Assembly: GCF_040183065.1 (NCBI RefSeq)
Contig: NC_091126.1
Coordinates: 146,966,204 to 147,030,203, forward strand
Direction of reading: 5' to 3'
DNA length: 64,000 bases
DNA from: Periplaneta americana
Taxonomy: Eukaryota > Arthropoda > Insecta > Blattodea > Blattidae
Positions within the stretch are counted from its first letter, which is position 1. The number at the start of each line of letters is the position of its first letter. Shown here in pieces: positions 1 to 12,590 of the stretch. A program made the translations under genes and the position numbers. The notes beneath the pieces are model-generated. The model saw only the letters and a list, made by a program, of their open reading frames with translations, did no database searches and was not told where the DNA came from.

Positions 1-1527
1 CTGTATCCATGTTAATTTTTAGATTTGTCTGAGAAGTATAAGTGCAGTATAAGAATGTAAGTTTTAATTTTAATGCTCATTTTTCACAAGATTGATTTTT
101 TTATTCACAAGAAATATTTTCTCAACCTTTTTTTTATAGAAAAACGAAATTTTCAGATATAGGCCTATTCATTTAGTAGCCTTACAGAATGTTTTCGTAA
201 ATCTATTATACCGTAAATACGTATTACTGAAGATAGTGTATTTAAAATTTTGAAAATATTCGCATGGAAATTGTTTGTAAGGAAATTAATTAACAAAGCA
301 ACTGCTGTTACATCATAAGCAAAAGATACGTGCCCATGTGTTGTAAAAATGTCAGCTCTATAGCTTCAGCACATTTCGAGAAAATAATTTAATATTCTGA
401 TGATAGGAATTTGCTCACCAATATCACCTTAAAAGCATAATGCGATAAGAGTTTTGTTATGGAATATTAGTTACACTTAAAACATATACAGTACCTAGGT
501 AACTTTCCTTTGTACCGTAATGTTGTTTTGATTGGTTTATTGATTACTTTTATAAAACTATCAATACCAACTTGTCATGTCATACTCAATCTCTTTTTTT
601 TGGGATATCACTTTCTTTATGAATGATGTGTTTCATCCATTTAGTACAGTATAGTTGTACTACTATGGAATTTATGTGAATATTCCTTCTTAACTCTTTA
701 TTATGTTATTAACATTTAAAAAAACTGCAATATTAAGAAATTGATATTAGCACTTTTGTTTTACAGACAATATAGATAATAACAAACAGAAAGAAGCCAT
801 ATAAAAATAACGACATAAAATTTCACTTTCCGTCTGAAGTTTGTGCACCACTGTTTTCTTAATCCAACAGGCTGCTTATTCATATACACAACCCTTCCTC
901 TTTCCATACTTAGCGCTTGATGCCCGCGCACGACTTCAAGGTCAGAAAAATGTGCTTGCTTTGACATCACTGGCATAGGCAATTATAGGCACTGTAAAAT
1001 TCGTACATTTTAGTCGTAATAATATGAAATGCAAACATATCTCAACTGAATATGTTTCACAATCAAGTTAAAGGACAGGCAAATAGGCAAAATCTGCTCC
1101 CTAGTAATTTACATTCTCATTTGTCTCTTGTACGTATTTTCAGAAATATATAAAAGGAATTTCACTGGTAAAAAGACAAAGAAATTGTTACAAAATGCGT
1201 AATAGGAATGAGAAATTGTGTCATCTTCACATCGCGTTTTTGCTCCACCTACTCCGCGTCTCTATTGACAGGTGAGCAACTGACACGCAAGATTTAACAA
1301 TGGCGAAATGAGGAAGAATCAACACGCGGTGCCACTAAATATGAATCGAAAAAAATTAAGTAATATGGATCAAAGAGGGTCAGAATCAACGCAGTTCCGT
1401 CTCACAAATAGCCACCATAACAATATTTACAAGTAGGCCAGTTCAAAGCCTCTTTCGATGCAATTAGAGTAATTATTTATACAACTAGTGCCTAACAAGC
1501 AAACATTATCATGTGATCAGATAAAAT
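1..1527. other. AT-rich non-coding stretch
   Basis: I see no recognisable exon, RNA gene or transposon end here. The only open frame of note (minus strand, about 761-982) matches nothing I know and is short enough to be chance in this base composition. Probably intergenic. Confidence 0.5.
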
Positions 1528-2046
1528 TATTTTTTTTCCATCATGTTAATAATGTCAAAACAAGTGGTTCTACAAATTTTGGCCACTCGAGCGCAATTAT
1601 GAGCGCCGTAAAAAATAAGTTTCCTGGGGCCGTTTACAGAAAGAAGACACAATTTCATTGGGAAAATTTATTGGAACAGATACAACAACTGTTGAGTTTT
1701 TTCAACATATTCCTCACTGGAACTGAGACGTTTGTCATACCATGGGATCGACAGAGAGTTGCAGACGGCTGTCACGGTTCCGATCCCAGGTGGCAGGCTT
1801 CTACGACACGGGGATACAAAAGTTGATCCCACGGTATGACGAATGTCTCATTTCTGGTGGGGAACATGTTAAAAAATAGCTCAACAATTGCTGTAAGAGT
1901 TCCAATAAATCTTTCGAAGAAATTGTATTTTCTTTCTCTAAACGACGCCAGGGAAACTTATTTTACGGCCCTCGTAATTGCGCTTGAGAGTGGCCAAAAT
2001 TTGTATAAGCACTTGTTTTCACATTACTAATATGGTGGAAGAAAAA
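1528..2046. mobile_element. Long inverted-repeat (foldback) element
   Basis: Two arms of about 215 bp (about 1536-1750 and 1825-2038) are reverse complements with scattered mismatches. For example, the left arm ends gtcataccatgggatc and the right arm begins gatcccacggtatgac. The outer ends also pair through a T-rich/A-rich run. The centre of about 75 bp is not palindromic. This is the structure of a foldback MITE. Superfamily is not assigned and no clean target-site duplication was found. The open frames across it are by-products of the palindrome. Confidence 0.75.
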
Positions 2047-2689
2047 ATACCTTTTTAACCTACCTCCGTGAGAATGTTTGCTTGCAAGTTGGCTAAGTAA
2101 ACATTTATATCACACGTGGTTCAGCAAAAGCCATAAGAATCACGAGTGAAGTAAAGTTGCTTTAGCCTCTAGTCGTATACATGATTTTTACAACACCTTC
2201 ATATAAAGTCTAAATAAATAATATTTTTAAAATAATAATTTAAATATTAGGACCAGCACCTGACAGCTGAATGGCTTCTATTCCGTTCCTTCAACTACGG
2301 ATCGTCGAATGTATTGCATTGCGTTTCTAGGACTGCAATAAATTACGGAGACATGCTAATTAATGGGCAGTTAATGGGATGTAAAAAGGGCACGTCAGCT
2401 ATAATGGTTATTTGCACTCTTATCTAAAATTCTTCAAAAACAAAAGCACTAATACCATAAACTGAATAAGAACAAAAACTAAAAACATTGTCACATTAAA
2501 AAGAACTATACAAAACATGTTAATTAAAACCAGATTATTCTTGTAAGTAAAAGTATGAGTGAATGTATTGAAGATGACGGTTTGCCTGAAGAAATTCAAG
2601 CGGGTGATGTTGCAACTGCAAGTCTTCTGCAAGACAAGTCTAAGTTGCTCTATAATAGAGATTATTTTAAGATATGGATACTTTCATTA
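2047..2689. other. Non-coding stretch with a dispersed repeat piece
   Basis: No gene is seen. A segment of about 60 bp near 2356-2425, containing the core cgtcagctataatggttatt, recurs diverged at about 47899-47960 (cgtcagctactatggctatt). It is therefore part of an interspersed repeat whose full extent I cannot define. Confidence 0.4.
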
Positions 2690-3910
2690 ATACTAACGGC
2701 TTTTAAGGAACCCGGAGGTTCATTGCCGCTCTTACATAAGCCAGCCATCAGTCCCAATCCTGAGCAAGATTAATCCAGTCTCTATCATCATATCCCACCT
2801 CCTTCAAATCCATTTTAATATTATTCTCCCATCTACGTCTCGGCCTCCCCAAAGGTCTTTTTCCCTCCGGCCTCCCAACTAACACTCTATATGCCTTTCT
2901 GGATTCGCCCATACGAGCTACATGCCCTACCCATCTCAAACGTTTGGATTTAATGTTCCTAATTATATAGATGAAGAATACAATGCATGCAGTTGTGTTT
3001 TGTGTAACTTTCTCCATTCTCCTGTAACTTCATCCCTCTTAGCCCCAAATATTTTCCTAAGCAACTCATTCTCAAACACCCTTAACCTCTGTTCCTCTCT
3101 CAGGGTGAGAGTCCAAGTTTCACAACCATACAGAACAACCGATAATATAACTGTTTTATAAATTTTAATTTCCAATTTTTTTTAGAGCAGACTGGATGAC
3201 AAAAGCTTGTCAACCGAATAATAACAGGCATTTCCCATATTTATTCTGCGTTTAATTTTCTCCCGAGTGTCACTTATAATTGTTATTATTGCTCCAAGAT
3301 ATTTGAATTCTTCCACCACTTCAAAGGATAAATTTCCAATTTTTGTATTTCCATTTCGTACAATATTCTGGTCACGAGACATAATCATATACTTTGTCTT
3401 TTCAGGATTTACTTCCAAACGTATCTCTTTACTTGCTTCAGGTAAAATTTCCGTCTTTTCCCTAATCGTTTGTGGATTTTCTCCTAACATATTCACGTTA
3501 TTCGCATTGACAAGCAGCTGATATAACCCGTTCAATTCCAAACCCTGTTGTCCCGGACTTTCCTAATGACATACTCTAGATTCTAGAGCAAAGTTAAAAT
3601 GTAAATGTGATAGTGCATCTCCTTGTTTTAGCCCGCAGTGAATTGGAAAAGCATCCGACAGGAACTGACCTATACGGACTCTGCTGTACGTTTCACTGAG
3701 ACACATTTTAATTCATCGAACTAGTTTCTTGGGAATACCAAATTCAATAAGAATATCATATAAAACTTCTCTCTTAACCCAGTCATATGCCTTTTTGAAA
3801 TCTATGATTAACTGATGTACATGCCCTTATACTTCCATTATTTCTCGAATATCTGAAGAATACAAAAAATCTTATCAATAGCCTATCTATTACGCCTAAA
3901 ACTTCACTGG
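2690..3910 (-). pseudogene. RTE-like LINE, 5'-truncated and frameshifted
   Basis: The minus strand encodes, in broken frames, the C-terminal half of a non-LTR reverse transcriptase. Reading downwards there is a FKKAYDWVKREVLYDILIEF-like piece of the RT domain near 3750-3830, then [18 protein letters not shown] (about 3400), YGCETWTLTLREEQRLRVFE (about 3110) and the terminal RWVGHVARMGESRKAYRVLV...GRPRRRWENNIKMDL (about 2790-2950). The order matches RTE-type LINEs with a single endonuclease-RT ORF, of which only the back half remains. Several stops and frameshifts separate the pieces, so it is dead. Three other copies of the same family lie at 27670-28035, 33745-34832 and 61220-61410. Confidence 0.85.
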
Positions 3911-4039
3911 TGTCGGAATAAAATTGTTTAATAAAGTCTCAGAAGCAACTGTTTTCAACATGGCCCCCCTTAAATAAAGATATAAATAGGCTAACTAAAA
4001 TAAAAAATAATCTAAATACATCATTCATGCATTCATTCA

Positions 4040-4921
4040 TATGTCATCGTTATTATTGGAATTTCTACTATCAACAATATACCTCTACTAGAAACATCAA
4101 CAACCAAATTTCTTGGTTTGCATATTAATAATATAATAAATTGGAAAAATCATATCAAAGAAATAACCCCCAAACTTAGCTCAGCATGCTTCATATTTAG
4201 GTCGTTACAACAATTTCTAAACAGCAATATCTTAAAGACAATATATTTTGCCTATTTTCATTCCATTATGTCCTACGGAATAATATTTTGGGGAAATTCT
4301 GCAGATAGTAAAAATATATTCTTATTACAAAAAAGAGCCATTAGAATAATAGTTGGAGCAAAGGCTAGAGAATCATGTAGATTATTTTTTTTAAATTAGA
4401 GATTCTAACCTTAACAAATCGATACATATACTCTACAATAAATTTCCTCTTATGTAATAAAGAACATTTTCCAACTCAGCCATTCATAGTATAAATACCC
4501 GCAGAAGGAATGATTTTCATACGGCATCATCAAATTTATCATGCTTTCAAAGAGGAGTACGTTACATGGCGATAAAAATGTTCAATAGTCTTCCTGAAGA
4601 CATTAAGAATCATAGCCAAAACCCTGCATTATTTAAGGTAAAACTAAAAAATTACTTAATATCTCATACTTTCTATTCTGTAGATGAATTCTTGACATTT
4701 CACAGTACTGTGTAAATATTTTAATACTATTAAATGGTAAACATATTACATTGTATAAAATATTACTGTTATTAAGGTATTAATTCTGTACATATTTCAT
4801 ATTTGCATTTTATATGTATTGCATTTTATTGTTAAACGTAACAATTGGACATGTTCTTTATTCTATGCTATAAAGCAAATGTAAGAATATTATGGAACGA
4901 ATAAATCTATCTATCTATCTA
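4040..4921 (+). pseudogene. Jockey/CR1-like LINE 3' fragment
   Basis: An open stretch at about 4100-4399 reads TTKFLGLHINNIINWKNHI...SACFIFRSLQQ...YFAYFHSIMSYGIIFWGNS...LLQKRAIRIIVGA, the region following the RT fingers and palm in Jockey/CR1-type LINEs. After a frame break, the conserved end resumes at about 4545-4690 (FQRGVRYMAIKMFNSLPEDI, then LKNYLISHTFYSVDEF). The copy ends in an untranslated tail with a short (TATC)n run at 4906-4921, typical of such 3' ends. The catalytic YADD block is absent, so this is a 5'-truncated dead copy. Clade assignment is approximate. Confidence 0.8.
4906..4921. repeat. (TATC)n tail
   Basis: About four TATC units follow aataaat at the end of the LINE fragment. 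The position suggests the retrotransposon's own 3' microsatellite tail. Confidence 0.7.
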
Positions 4922-5204
4922 TAAAGAGACGACATCCCGGATAGCAGAATAGTTTCTTTTAGGAAATGTTGTGATGAACATAACTTCTTAAAAAGAAAAA
5001 AAAACAATCTGGGAAGGATTCGTCAACATAATAAGCACAGGTTGAGCACTTTATTACTACTAATATTACCAATAGTACTAGTTCCTTTAACTCATATCAC
5101 AAAATAAATGCTTATTTCACAGATTTAGGCCAAAATCTCTTCATGACTATCGTTACTATAACAGAGAAATTACTTTATTTCTCTGAAAACAGTGAAACAA
5201 AGTA

Positions 5205-5650
5205 ATTTATTTTATTTTATTGGGTTATTTTACGACGCTGTATCAACATCTAGGTTATTTAGCGTCTGAATGAAATGAAGGTGATAATGCCGGTGAAATG
5301 AGTCCGGGGTCCAGGACCGAAAGTTACCCAGCATTTGCTCGTATTGGGTTGAGGGAAAACCTCAACCAGGTAACTTGCCTCGACCGGGATTCGAACCCGG
5401 GCCACCTGGTTTCGCGGCCAGACGCGCTGACCTTTAAGGCTGGTTCACAATAAACCGGGAACGGAAACGACAACGAGAACGAGAACGGAAATAATGTTAA
5501 AATAAATGTATTTAAATGTGAGTATTCACAATTAACTATTGTGAATGCTCACATTTAAATACATTTATTTTAACATTATTTCCGTCCTCGTTCTCGTTGT
5601 CGTTTCCGTTCCCGGTTTGTGAACCAGCCTTTACTCCAGAAGTGTGGACC
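5205..5650 (-). mobile_element. tRNA-derived SINE, split by a MITE
   Basis: On the minus strand the head carries a B-box-like GGTTCGAATCCCGG and the body reads CAAGTTACCTGGTTGAGG...GCAAATGCTGGGTAACTTTC, ending in an A/T-rich tail with the ACGCTAAATAACC module. The same layout recurs at 18346-18605 (+) and 49655-49858 (-). The first bases of the head lie beyond a 194-bp MITE (5437-5630): gtccacacttctggagtaaa sits at about 5634-5650 and continues as ggtcagcgcg at 5421-5433. Removing the MITE and one TTA restores a continuous head like that of the 49.8-kb copy. Confidence 0.85.
5437..5630. mobile_element. Harbinger-like palindromic MITE, copy 1
   Basis: Almost the whole 194 bp is one inverted repeat. 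It begins aggctggttcacaataaacc and ends ggtttgtgaaccagcct. The flanks are TTA at 5434-5436 and TTA at 5631-5633, a 3-bp target duplication of PIF/Harbinger type. A second copy lies at 18871-19056. It is inserted in the head of the SINE described above. Confidence 0.85.
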
Positions 5651-7220
5651 AAAGTACTTTAATTCACTGTCAAAAAGGAAGGAGTCCTTTAGACACTATA
5701 ATCAATAATGAAAAGACCTACTTTATATGAAGGTGTATGAGAAGATTTTATCCCGCATATTGATGGGAAATTCACCGGAAGGCTCTGTATGCATAAAATA
5801 CTGACTTCAACCGGTTGCATGCATCAGTACTGACTGACATACGCCAATGTAAAGTTCAATTTGCGACCATGTCACAAAAAACGACACATCACAACGGGTC
5901 ATTCGGTCCAGGCTGATTGATTAACACACGACTGATAGCCAACAAAAACAAACATCGATAGCAGTAGTCTCCTTGATGAAGTCACGAACCCATAGACACG
6001 CGAACCGATTAAAACTCGACAGAAAGCAGGTGCCACCTAGACAGAAATTACTGTGATGCTGTAAAAAAATCAATTTTGAGAGTTCCACGGAAACAAAGAC
6101 CTATGTTAGCGGTATCCCTGGTACCGAGAAAATATCTATATGCGCTCACCGATCATTCTGGAATACTGGACGGATTCCGTTCATACTCAGCTATACTATT
6201 CAATTCATCCGGAATATAACATAATCATACTGAACATTAAATTTCGAAGTGTCATTACGTCACTGAAAGAAGAACCACTATTAATATATCATATGAGTTA
6301 GAAACAGAAGCTATTAATATGAACTAGAGCAGGCAATATGCAAAACAAGGAAAAAAGGAAGTCCGGAATTAGACACTACACCATTTGAGCTTTATATATA
6401 TATGGGAATAAAATTATAAGAAAAATGATTGCATCTATTTCAGAATACTGTAACTTACAGTAGAGCAAACTCAGGTAATTTCGCAACACGTACAATTTCG
6501 CAGTAGTTTTTATATTTAACATTGCGTAGTTGGCCGAGTAAATTTGGTGCTGTAAAAAATCTCAGTACATGACAGCATTAACTAGATCCGTCTGCACTAG
6601 AAGTAGTGGCTCTGTCGAGCTTCAACAGGACTGAAAGCTGATTTTACCATTCTGTTGTCAGATTCTGTGAGAGGAGGGTGCTTGTGAAACGTTGCGGAAG
6701 TTTTTTATGAATTATTTTCACAATGGAAGACATTTAAATATATCATTACAGTAATTATATTCTTTAAAGTGTGGAGATTTTTTTGAGTGGTAAGTGAAAA
6801 ATATCCAACAAGTGGTTGCTGAGAAATGTGCTTTGCCGGTGAAGCTTTTCTTATTCAGTTCTGGCTGTTAAAATGGCGGTAGACTCTCGAACACCTTTTC
6901 AGATAAATTCCAATCGAAGACGCAAATGCACTATCATAAATTGTACATCGCCACAATCAATTCTAATAACCGAACAGAATTTCAAAACATTCCGACGTCG
7001 CTGCATGTAAAAAGGATTAGGCCTGGCTAATTTTTACAAGCAGCCAGTTAGTTTAAAATATACTACCTTTCACACCCAGGTGACATGCTCTCACAGTTCT
7101 GTTTCGAAGGGTACGTAATATAGCTATTATAAATTTTAGTCACATTTCTGTCGTATTTAATACCGAATTTCGTAAATAGCAAAGTATTACCAAAAGCTAT
7201 TACAATATACTGATTACTAT
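5651..7220. other. Non-coding stretch
   Basis: No exon, RNA gene or transposon end is supported. Base composition is the AT-rich background of the window. Confidence 0.4.
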
Positions 7221-7224
7221 TCCA

Positions 7225-7530
7225 TGTGAAGGGCGCGTGCTATTGTCGCGAATAAGACGTAACCTTGCAAGCCGGAAGGTCGCGGCTTCGATTTCCAATG
7301 GGATCATGAATTTTGTCCAATGATCGGCCGCACTGCGCCCTTGGGATTTACTCAGCCTCCCACAAAAATGAGTGCCAGGGACATTTCTTTCGGGGTAAAG
7401 GCGACGGACACGTAAAAATTACATTCATACTGCCATTAATGCCGATTGTCTATACAGGCGGGAGCCTAACTCTCGTTATCCTGTGGGCCTTCATAGCCTA
7501 CAATGGGGATGATTTTTTAATTTATACGAA
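7225..7530 (+). mobile_element. tRNA-derived SINE, second family
   Basis: A tRNA-like head with a degenerate B box (GGCTTCGATTTCC near 7283) is followed by a body containing tttgtccaatgatcggccgc, tttactcagcctcc, gagtgccagggacatttc, ggtaaaggcgacgg and a gggccttcatagcctacaat end. I recognise this as a common cockroach-type SINE from memory. No clear target duplication was found. It ends about 20 bp before the hAT element at 7557. Confidence 0.65.
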
Positions 7531-7556
7531 TTTGCGCATAATTAAGTACTTGCAAC

Positions 7557-8716
7557 TAGGGCTGGGGACGGAGCGGTTCGGTTCGGAGCAGTTACTGTGA
7601 CGTCATTACTCGGTTGAACCGAGTACAAATTTGTGGCGGCAGATTTAAAATTTAGATAGATAGAGTCGATTATAGAACGTACTTTGAAAGTGAAACCAAG
7701 CGTGTTTTAAAAGCGTTGTAGTAAAGCGCTTTCGCTTTGCCAATTGACAAGAAAAAAAAGTTCTTCTCTTCATTGCAAAATGGCGGTTGCAAATTTCATT
7801 AGCGTGATTACAACTATTTGCGGAGTTATTTTGTATGACAGGCCTATTTAACTTTCAATGTTGTTATATATGACAGACGAAATAAAATTGATAAAATAAT
7901 TTATAATACTAACAGCTAATAAATTAACATGTGAGGTAAACGTTAAACGCTGCAGCTAAGTAAAAAGGAAAACAGAAAGAAACGGGCTCCATGAAGCGCT
8001 GCCTAAAACACTTAAAAATAATACACAGAATTATTTACTATTACGGAAAGTGGATAAAATAATCAATAAAATGTGGAATCTTAAACTGAAGAACATAATG
8101 TTTATTTATTTTATAACATTACTAGCCTTCAATACAACCGTGTTCTCTTTGGTGAAGAGTAATGTTATTGATAAATCAAAGTAATTAGGTAACATAATTC
8201 GTAGGAATAAATGTAAATAAAATGATGACTGATGAGGTAACACAAATTTAATAAACACAAATAGAAGAAAAATATAATCCACTTCCTTTTTAACATATTT
8301 TAATATTAATCACTCTAATATGATGATGATATGGTGGTGATGATGATGATATGGTGGTGATGATGGTGATGATGATGATTATAACTGTACAGTAATATGT
8401 TCAGACTGTCAGTGTTCATTAGGCCCAGTGTTCATTAGGTCATATAATAGGCTGATCTCCTCTTCAATACTAGAGGCCTTTCAGCCCTCCTTGGGGATAA
8501 GGAAATAATTTGTCCTGCAGCAGAAAATATTTAAATACAACAGTACTACATTGTTGTCTGCTAGAATTAAGTAAAACACGTGAACTCTGTTAGAACGTTT
8601 GAACTGACCGGTAACGGTTACGGTTAACCGAGTTAACTTCGGTGCTCCGCTGCCAAGCACATAAACAGATAGAACCGAGTAACTGAACAGTTCTACTCGC
8701 TCCGTCCCCAGCTCTA
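7557..8716. mobile_element. Non-autonomous hAT element
   Basis: The ends are TAGGGCTGGGGACGGAGCG and, reversed, TAGAGCTGGGGACGGAGCG. The 8-bp flank cttgcaac is repeated exactly at 7549-7556 and 8717-8724, the hAT signature. The subterminal regions carry repeated cggtt/aaccg motifs, likely transposase-binding sites. The interior of about 1.1 kb shows no transposase-like frame, so the copy depended on an enzyme made elsewhere. A TGATGG-rich microsatellite sits at 8322-8380. Confidence 0.92.
8322..8380. repeat. TGATGG-type microsatellite
   Basis: Imperfect run of tgatga and tggtga units inside the hAT element. Confidence 0.85.
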
Positions 8717-9116
8717 CTTGCAACTAATTAAATCTTGCAAATTATGATTGAACAAACAACCTACTTCTTGCGACTATAAAAGTTCATTCTGTTACAGTGT
8801 AGAAAATGCAAATCTGTAGTATAATTTTGATATACAGTAAATAATTTATTTATGTATGTCATTTGAATGATAGTTCGGATAGCTGTTATTAACGGGATTG
8901 TTATTAGTAACATGGTAATGTATCGAGTTGTTTGCAAAACGTTATATCTGTAAGATATTGTGATACGAGTAGTCACCATGTTCATAAAATTAGGATTCAG
9001 ACCCCCAAAATATGCTAAGACCTTAAAGTAGGATAATAAGCCTTAGTTCTAATGGAATCCTTCGGAAGTGAAGTATATACATGGGAGTCTTGTAACGTAG
9101 CAGCATTCGTTTAGTC

Positions 9117-9368
9117 CTAGATAATATATACCACAGATAGGTCGGCCTTATAGGTTTTGAAGTTAACAACTTTTGTCAGGTTTACTACGCTGCCATCTAG
9201 TTGTTACATAAGGAGTCACGTCATAATTCCCATTTGAATTGCATTAACGACTGTACTGCCATCTCGTGTTCGTTTACGGCGAACGGGTGGCGATCCTGGC
9301 GGTTGTTCTCTTCAAAGTGCAAACGATTTTAACATAGCGATGACCTATCTGTTACATATATGATCTAG
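9117..9368. mobile_element. MITE with ~28-bp terminal inverted repeats
   Basis: The left end agataatatataccacagat and the reverse of the right end agatcatatatgtaacagat agree over about 28 bp and continue with aggtc. The element is about 250 bp with no coding content. CTAG occurs on both outer sides and may be the target duplication. Superfamily is undetermined. Confidence 0.65.
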
Positions 9369-9544
9369 AGTTTAGTCTATTATTATCCATGAATTTCCCT
9401 TCTTAGAAAACAGAGGTTTCCTCAGCCCGTCTTGCAAGAATGAAGAGGCTTCTTTGAACGTAAAAAGAACATAAGCGTAACTCACTAAGCCAATAGGTTG
9501 CAGTTATTGGATCTGTCGTAACAACACTAGTGGATAAAACATAG

Positions 9545-9707
9545 GTACAGATCTCGGATTATATCTCTGCCTCTGTGCAACGTCACGTTTGCGGTGGGAA
9601 AGAGATAAGTTCGCAATGCTTTTAAATGCTCTGTCGCCAACGAGTAAGATAAGCCGTTTGAAATTTACCGGTCACTCACCCGCAGAGATATTATCCGAGA
9701 TCTGTAC
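9545..9707. mobile_element. Short MITE, ~163 bp
   Basis: The terminal inverted repeat gtacagatctcggattatat...ctctgc at the left is matched by gtacagatctcggataatat...ctctgc read from the right, 26 bp with one mismatch. There is no ORF. TA-rich flanks make a Tc1/mariner or TTAA target possible, but the target site is not resolved. Confidence 0.75.
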
Positions 9708-9711
9708 TTAA

Positions 9712-11119
9712 ATGGTTGTTAATGGACGCACGGACGGGTGGATAATACAGAGAGGTCCATCTACAATTTGAAACTGTGAGATTCTGGACATAGGATGAAA
9801 CGTACGAATGACTTTTTAATGCGTTTAGAAAATGTTTATTCTGCAAATAAGTTTCAACTAGAAAATTTGTATGACCAATACTGTACTGATTACCTCCGAC
9901 TGAGGTTCTGGCCGATATGTACCTCTACTCTCAGGCAGTAAACCTCACTTGACGGTAAGTGTCAGAGGAAGAACAATTGTTTGTACTTTGTATGCATCTG
10001 AAGTCTGATTAGTATAATAATGTAGCTAGTCAGCGATGTATGCAATGGAGGGGTAAAGGAACTGGTCACCCTACCTCCAATATCTCCTGGATTAGTTGCC
10101 TCATGAGTGGTGCCTCGTTGGTGTCACTTGTGAGGTTCAGTCCTGCCTTCGGACAGTTGACTAAACAACTGTACTAAACCACTGCCTCAAAATGGCAGAC
10201 ACTACTGTACGGTCACGCGCAGCTTTGCGGCAAAGATGACTCTGTTTATGCGGGTTCAGATGTCGTAAGTGCCGGTAACTTATTGCACCGATGTGCGGTG
10301 TGCCCACTCTCAAATTATAAATGAACCTCTCTGTAGATGGGTGGGAGATAGGTGAATTGTTAGATGGAAACACACAGGGATAGAGAGAGACAGACATAAG
10401 ATAAGACAGGCAAATGCACAGGAGAAAAGTAAAGAAAAGTGAAATGCATAAAGAAGAAGTTATCTCCTCAGGTGAAAAATTGTATTATACATATTTCGAA
10501 GCAATCAAAGAAAAATTACAATCAATTAACTTTTGTCACATCACATGCGGTTAGTCCATAATCTTAAATAACCTTTTCAGAAAATTCAAATATCCAATAC
10601 CGATTTCTCTACCTCCTTCAACTCTCACAAAACATAAAAATAAACCTTTACATGAACACAGAACACACGGCATACCAAATCACTTTTTTTTTCAGTATCA
10701 GAAGTGTTTAAAATGTGCATTTTCTATTTTTTCAAGCATCATTGCTTTTCAACTTCTTTTATATAAAACCAGCAAACAAAACGTAAGTAAAATAAATATT
10801 CGCTTGTTAATATTGCAATGCTAACACGAAGACAGCAATTGATTCCGGCTCAGTAAGGTTTCTTGCGTGCTGCTAACTTGCAACAAAGCTGTGATAGCAC
10901 CTGAGTGCATTTTGCTGTTCTCTTGGCGATAAAAAGATTCGGTACGTACGTTGATGCATCATACTGCAAGCAATTTATATTACATTCAGAATAACAACAT
11001 TGCGTCCTCGCGATATCGCCAAGCGAACACAAGTTTACCTCTGTAAATGGAGTTCTGTACATGTTCTTGATTAAAAGACAATTTGGCAGGCGAGACGCTC
11101 CACGGAGTGGGCCAGAACG
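9712..11119. other. Non-coding stretch
   Basis: Nothing is recognisable on either strand. Minus-strand open frames at 10161-10397 and 10850-11218 have no family signature. The second overlaps the first satellite-like unit at its low-coordinate end and is probably chance. Confidence 0.4.
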
Positions 11120-11249
11120 CAAATCTAGTGGGACAAAATTAATAACTTCCCTCGTATGCAATAGATTTTTATGAAACTTTGTACAGTAGCTAGAGGTAGC
11201 GTATGTTTTTGTGCACAAATTCTGGTTACGTTCGTAGAAGAGGAATTAC

Positions 11250-12423
11250 TAGTGTTGTGGGATTTAATCGATTAATCGATCAATTTCTGTTGTAAGATTA
11301 ATCGATCAAAAATATTTAATCGAATATTTGAGTCGATTAAAATTAATCGGTTGTAGTTGATATTATTATTTTGTTAATGCAAATTCATACTAAGAATTCC
11401 GACAATATTTCTCTCTCGGAAATTACTTACTTAAAAGCACAATAGTACTGTTATTATCTAACTGCAAAGTAGGTAGCGTAAGGAAAATCTTTGCACAAAC
11501 ACTTCAGAAAGACATGGAGATATGAGGACAGTGACCTAGTCTACCTCTATTGAAAGTTGAAACACAATGCAAAACTCTTATTACGTTTTATGGTTTTCCA
11601 AGAAAACTTCCACCTTGCTGTCAACTCATCTTCTTAGCATATGAAATACGTACTTTTCTGGGATTCGTCTCCCTCATCCCTTATAAAATAGCCATGTCTA
11701 CAATATGTGCAAGTGAGAACGCAACTATCTTCTTCTCTTTCTAAAATCTGGTAATTCGATTACAATAGGGGCCAGTCTTCTGTTTCGACCGCTGTACTTT
11801 TGCTGTTGCAGTTTCTGTATTGAGTTTGTATATGAAGGTTGTGTGTTTGGTTTGATAAAGGAAAAAAATCAGTTTTATGTGGTCTGTGAAAAGTGTAAAC
11901 TCCATTATGTCGTATGAGAGTTTGAGAGGTAAACTCGGTAAAAAGTTTGAATTTAAATTGAACGATCGCAGAGAAGTGCTTGACAGAAAAAGAGTTTTTT
12001 TCATATTTAGTGATGCAGGAAACATTGTTACTAAACGTAGAGCGGCACATAATTCAGAGCATGTGAATGCACTCACATGTTTAAAATCATGGATGAAGCA
12101 GTATTAACTAGGTGAGTCTTCATACTTTTTATTATTTATGTTTGTCTCAAAAATTCCCGGAGAAACTAACACAATAAATTACAAGCCTCATAATAAATAT
12201 GTTAGTAAATAATTAAAATAGTTGTTTTGTAATATAACGATACAATAATGCAGATATACAACATTTAATACTTATGCTTATCACCGAATACACGTTAAAT
12301 TTAACAATAATTGTGTATTACAGTATATTAAAACATTTTTTCAAATCGATCAAAACTCGATTAATCTATCGATTAAATTTAAATAGTTAATCGATTATAT
12401 ATTTTGATCGGCCAACAGCACTA
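11250..12423 (+). mobile_element. hAT element, deletion derivative
   Basis: The ends are TAGTGTTGTGGG and, reversed, TAGTGCTGTTGGCC. The flank ggaattac is duplicated exactly at 11242-11249 and 12424-12431. The subterminal DNA is packed with aatcgattaatcgat motifs at both ends, a pattern expected for transposase-binding sites. Inside, 11877-12107 retains a hAT C-terminal remnant. The element sits inside a satellite unit and splits it. Confidence 0.93.
11877..12107 (+). pseudogene. hAT transposase C-terminal remnant
   Basis: The last part of this 76-residue frame reads FFIFSDAGNIVTKRRAAHNS then EHVNALTCLKSW. This matches the end of the hATC dimerisation domain, where hAT transposases have a pattern like s.AG.ivtkrR..l..e.vn.L.fl. 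The frame starts without the upstream catalytic domain, and no DDE residues remain. It lies centrally in the 11250-12423 element and shares its orientation. It is a relic of the autonomous parent, not a working gene. Confidence 0.65.
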
Positions 12424-12590
12424 GGAATTACCCATTTACAGGTAGTAGCCTAAATTTATTTAAAAATTAATAACTTCTCTCGTATCCAACAGATTTTTAT
12501 GAAACTGCACAATAGTGCAAAGTCTGGTTACATTTGTACAGTACAAGAAGAACTATTCCTTCACAGACGGTGTATTTATACAAAATTGGT

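Noticed and set aside
1488-2030. Two long + strand open frames (112 and 64 codons)
   Set aside because: They lie in the two arms of a palindromic foldback element and start at non-ATG codons. They show no domain.
8481-8723. Minus-strand 80-codon frame
   Set aside because: Runs across the right terminal region of the hAT element at 7557-8716 and reflects its subterminal repeats.
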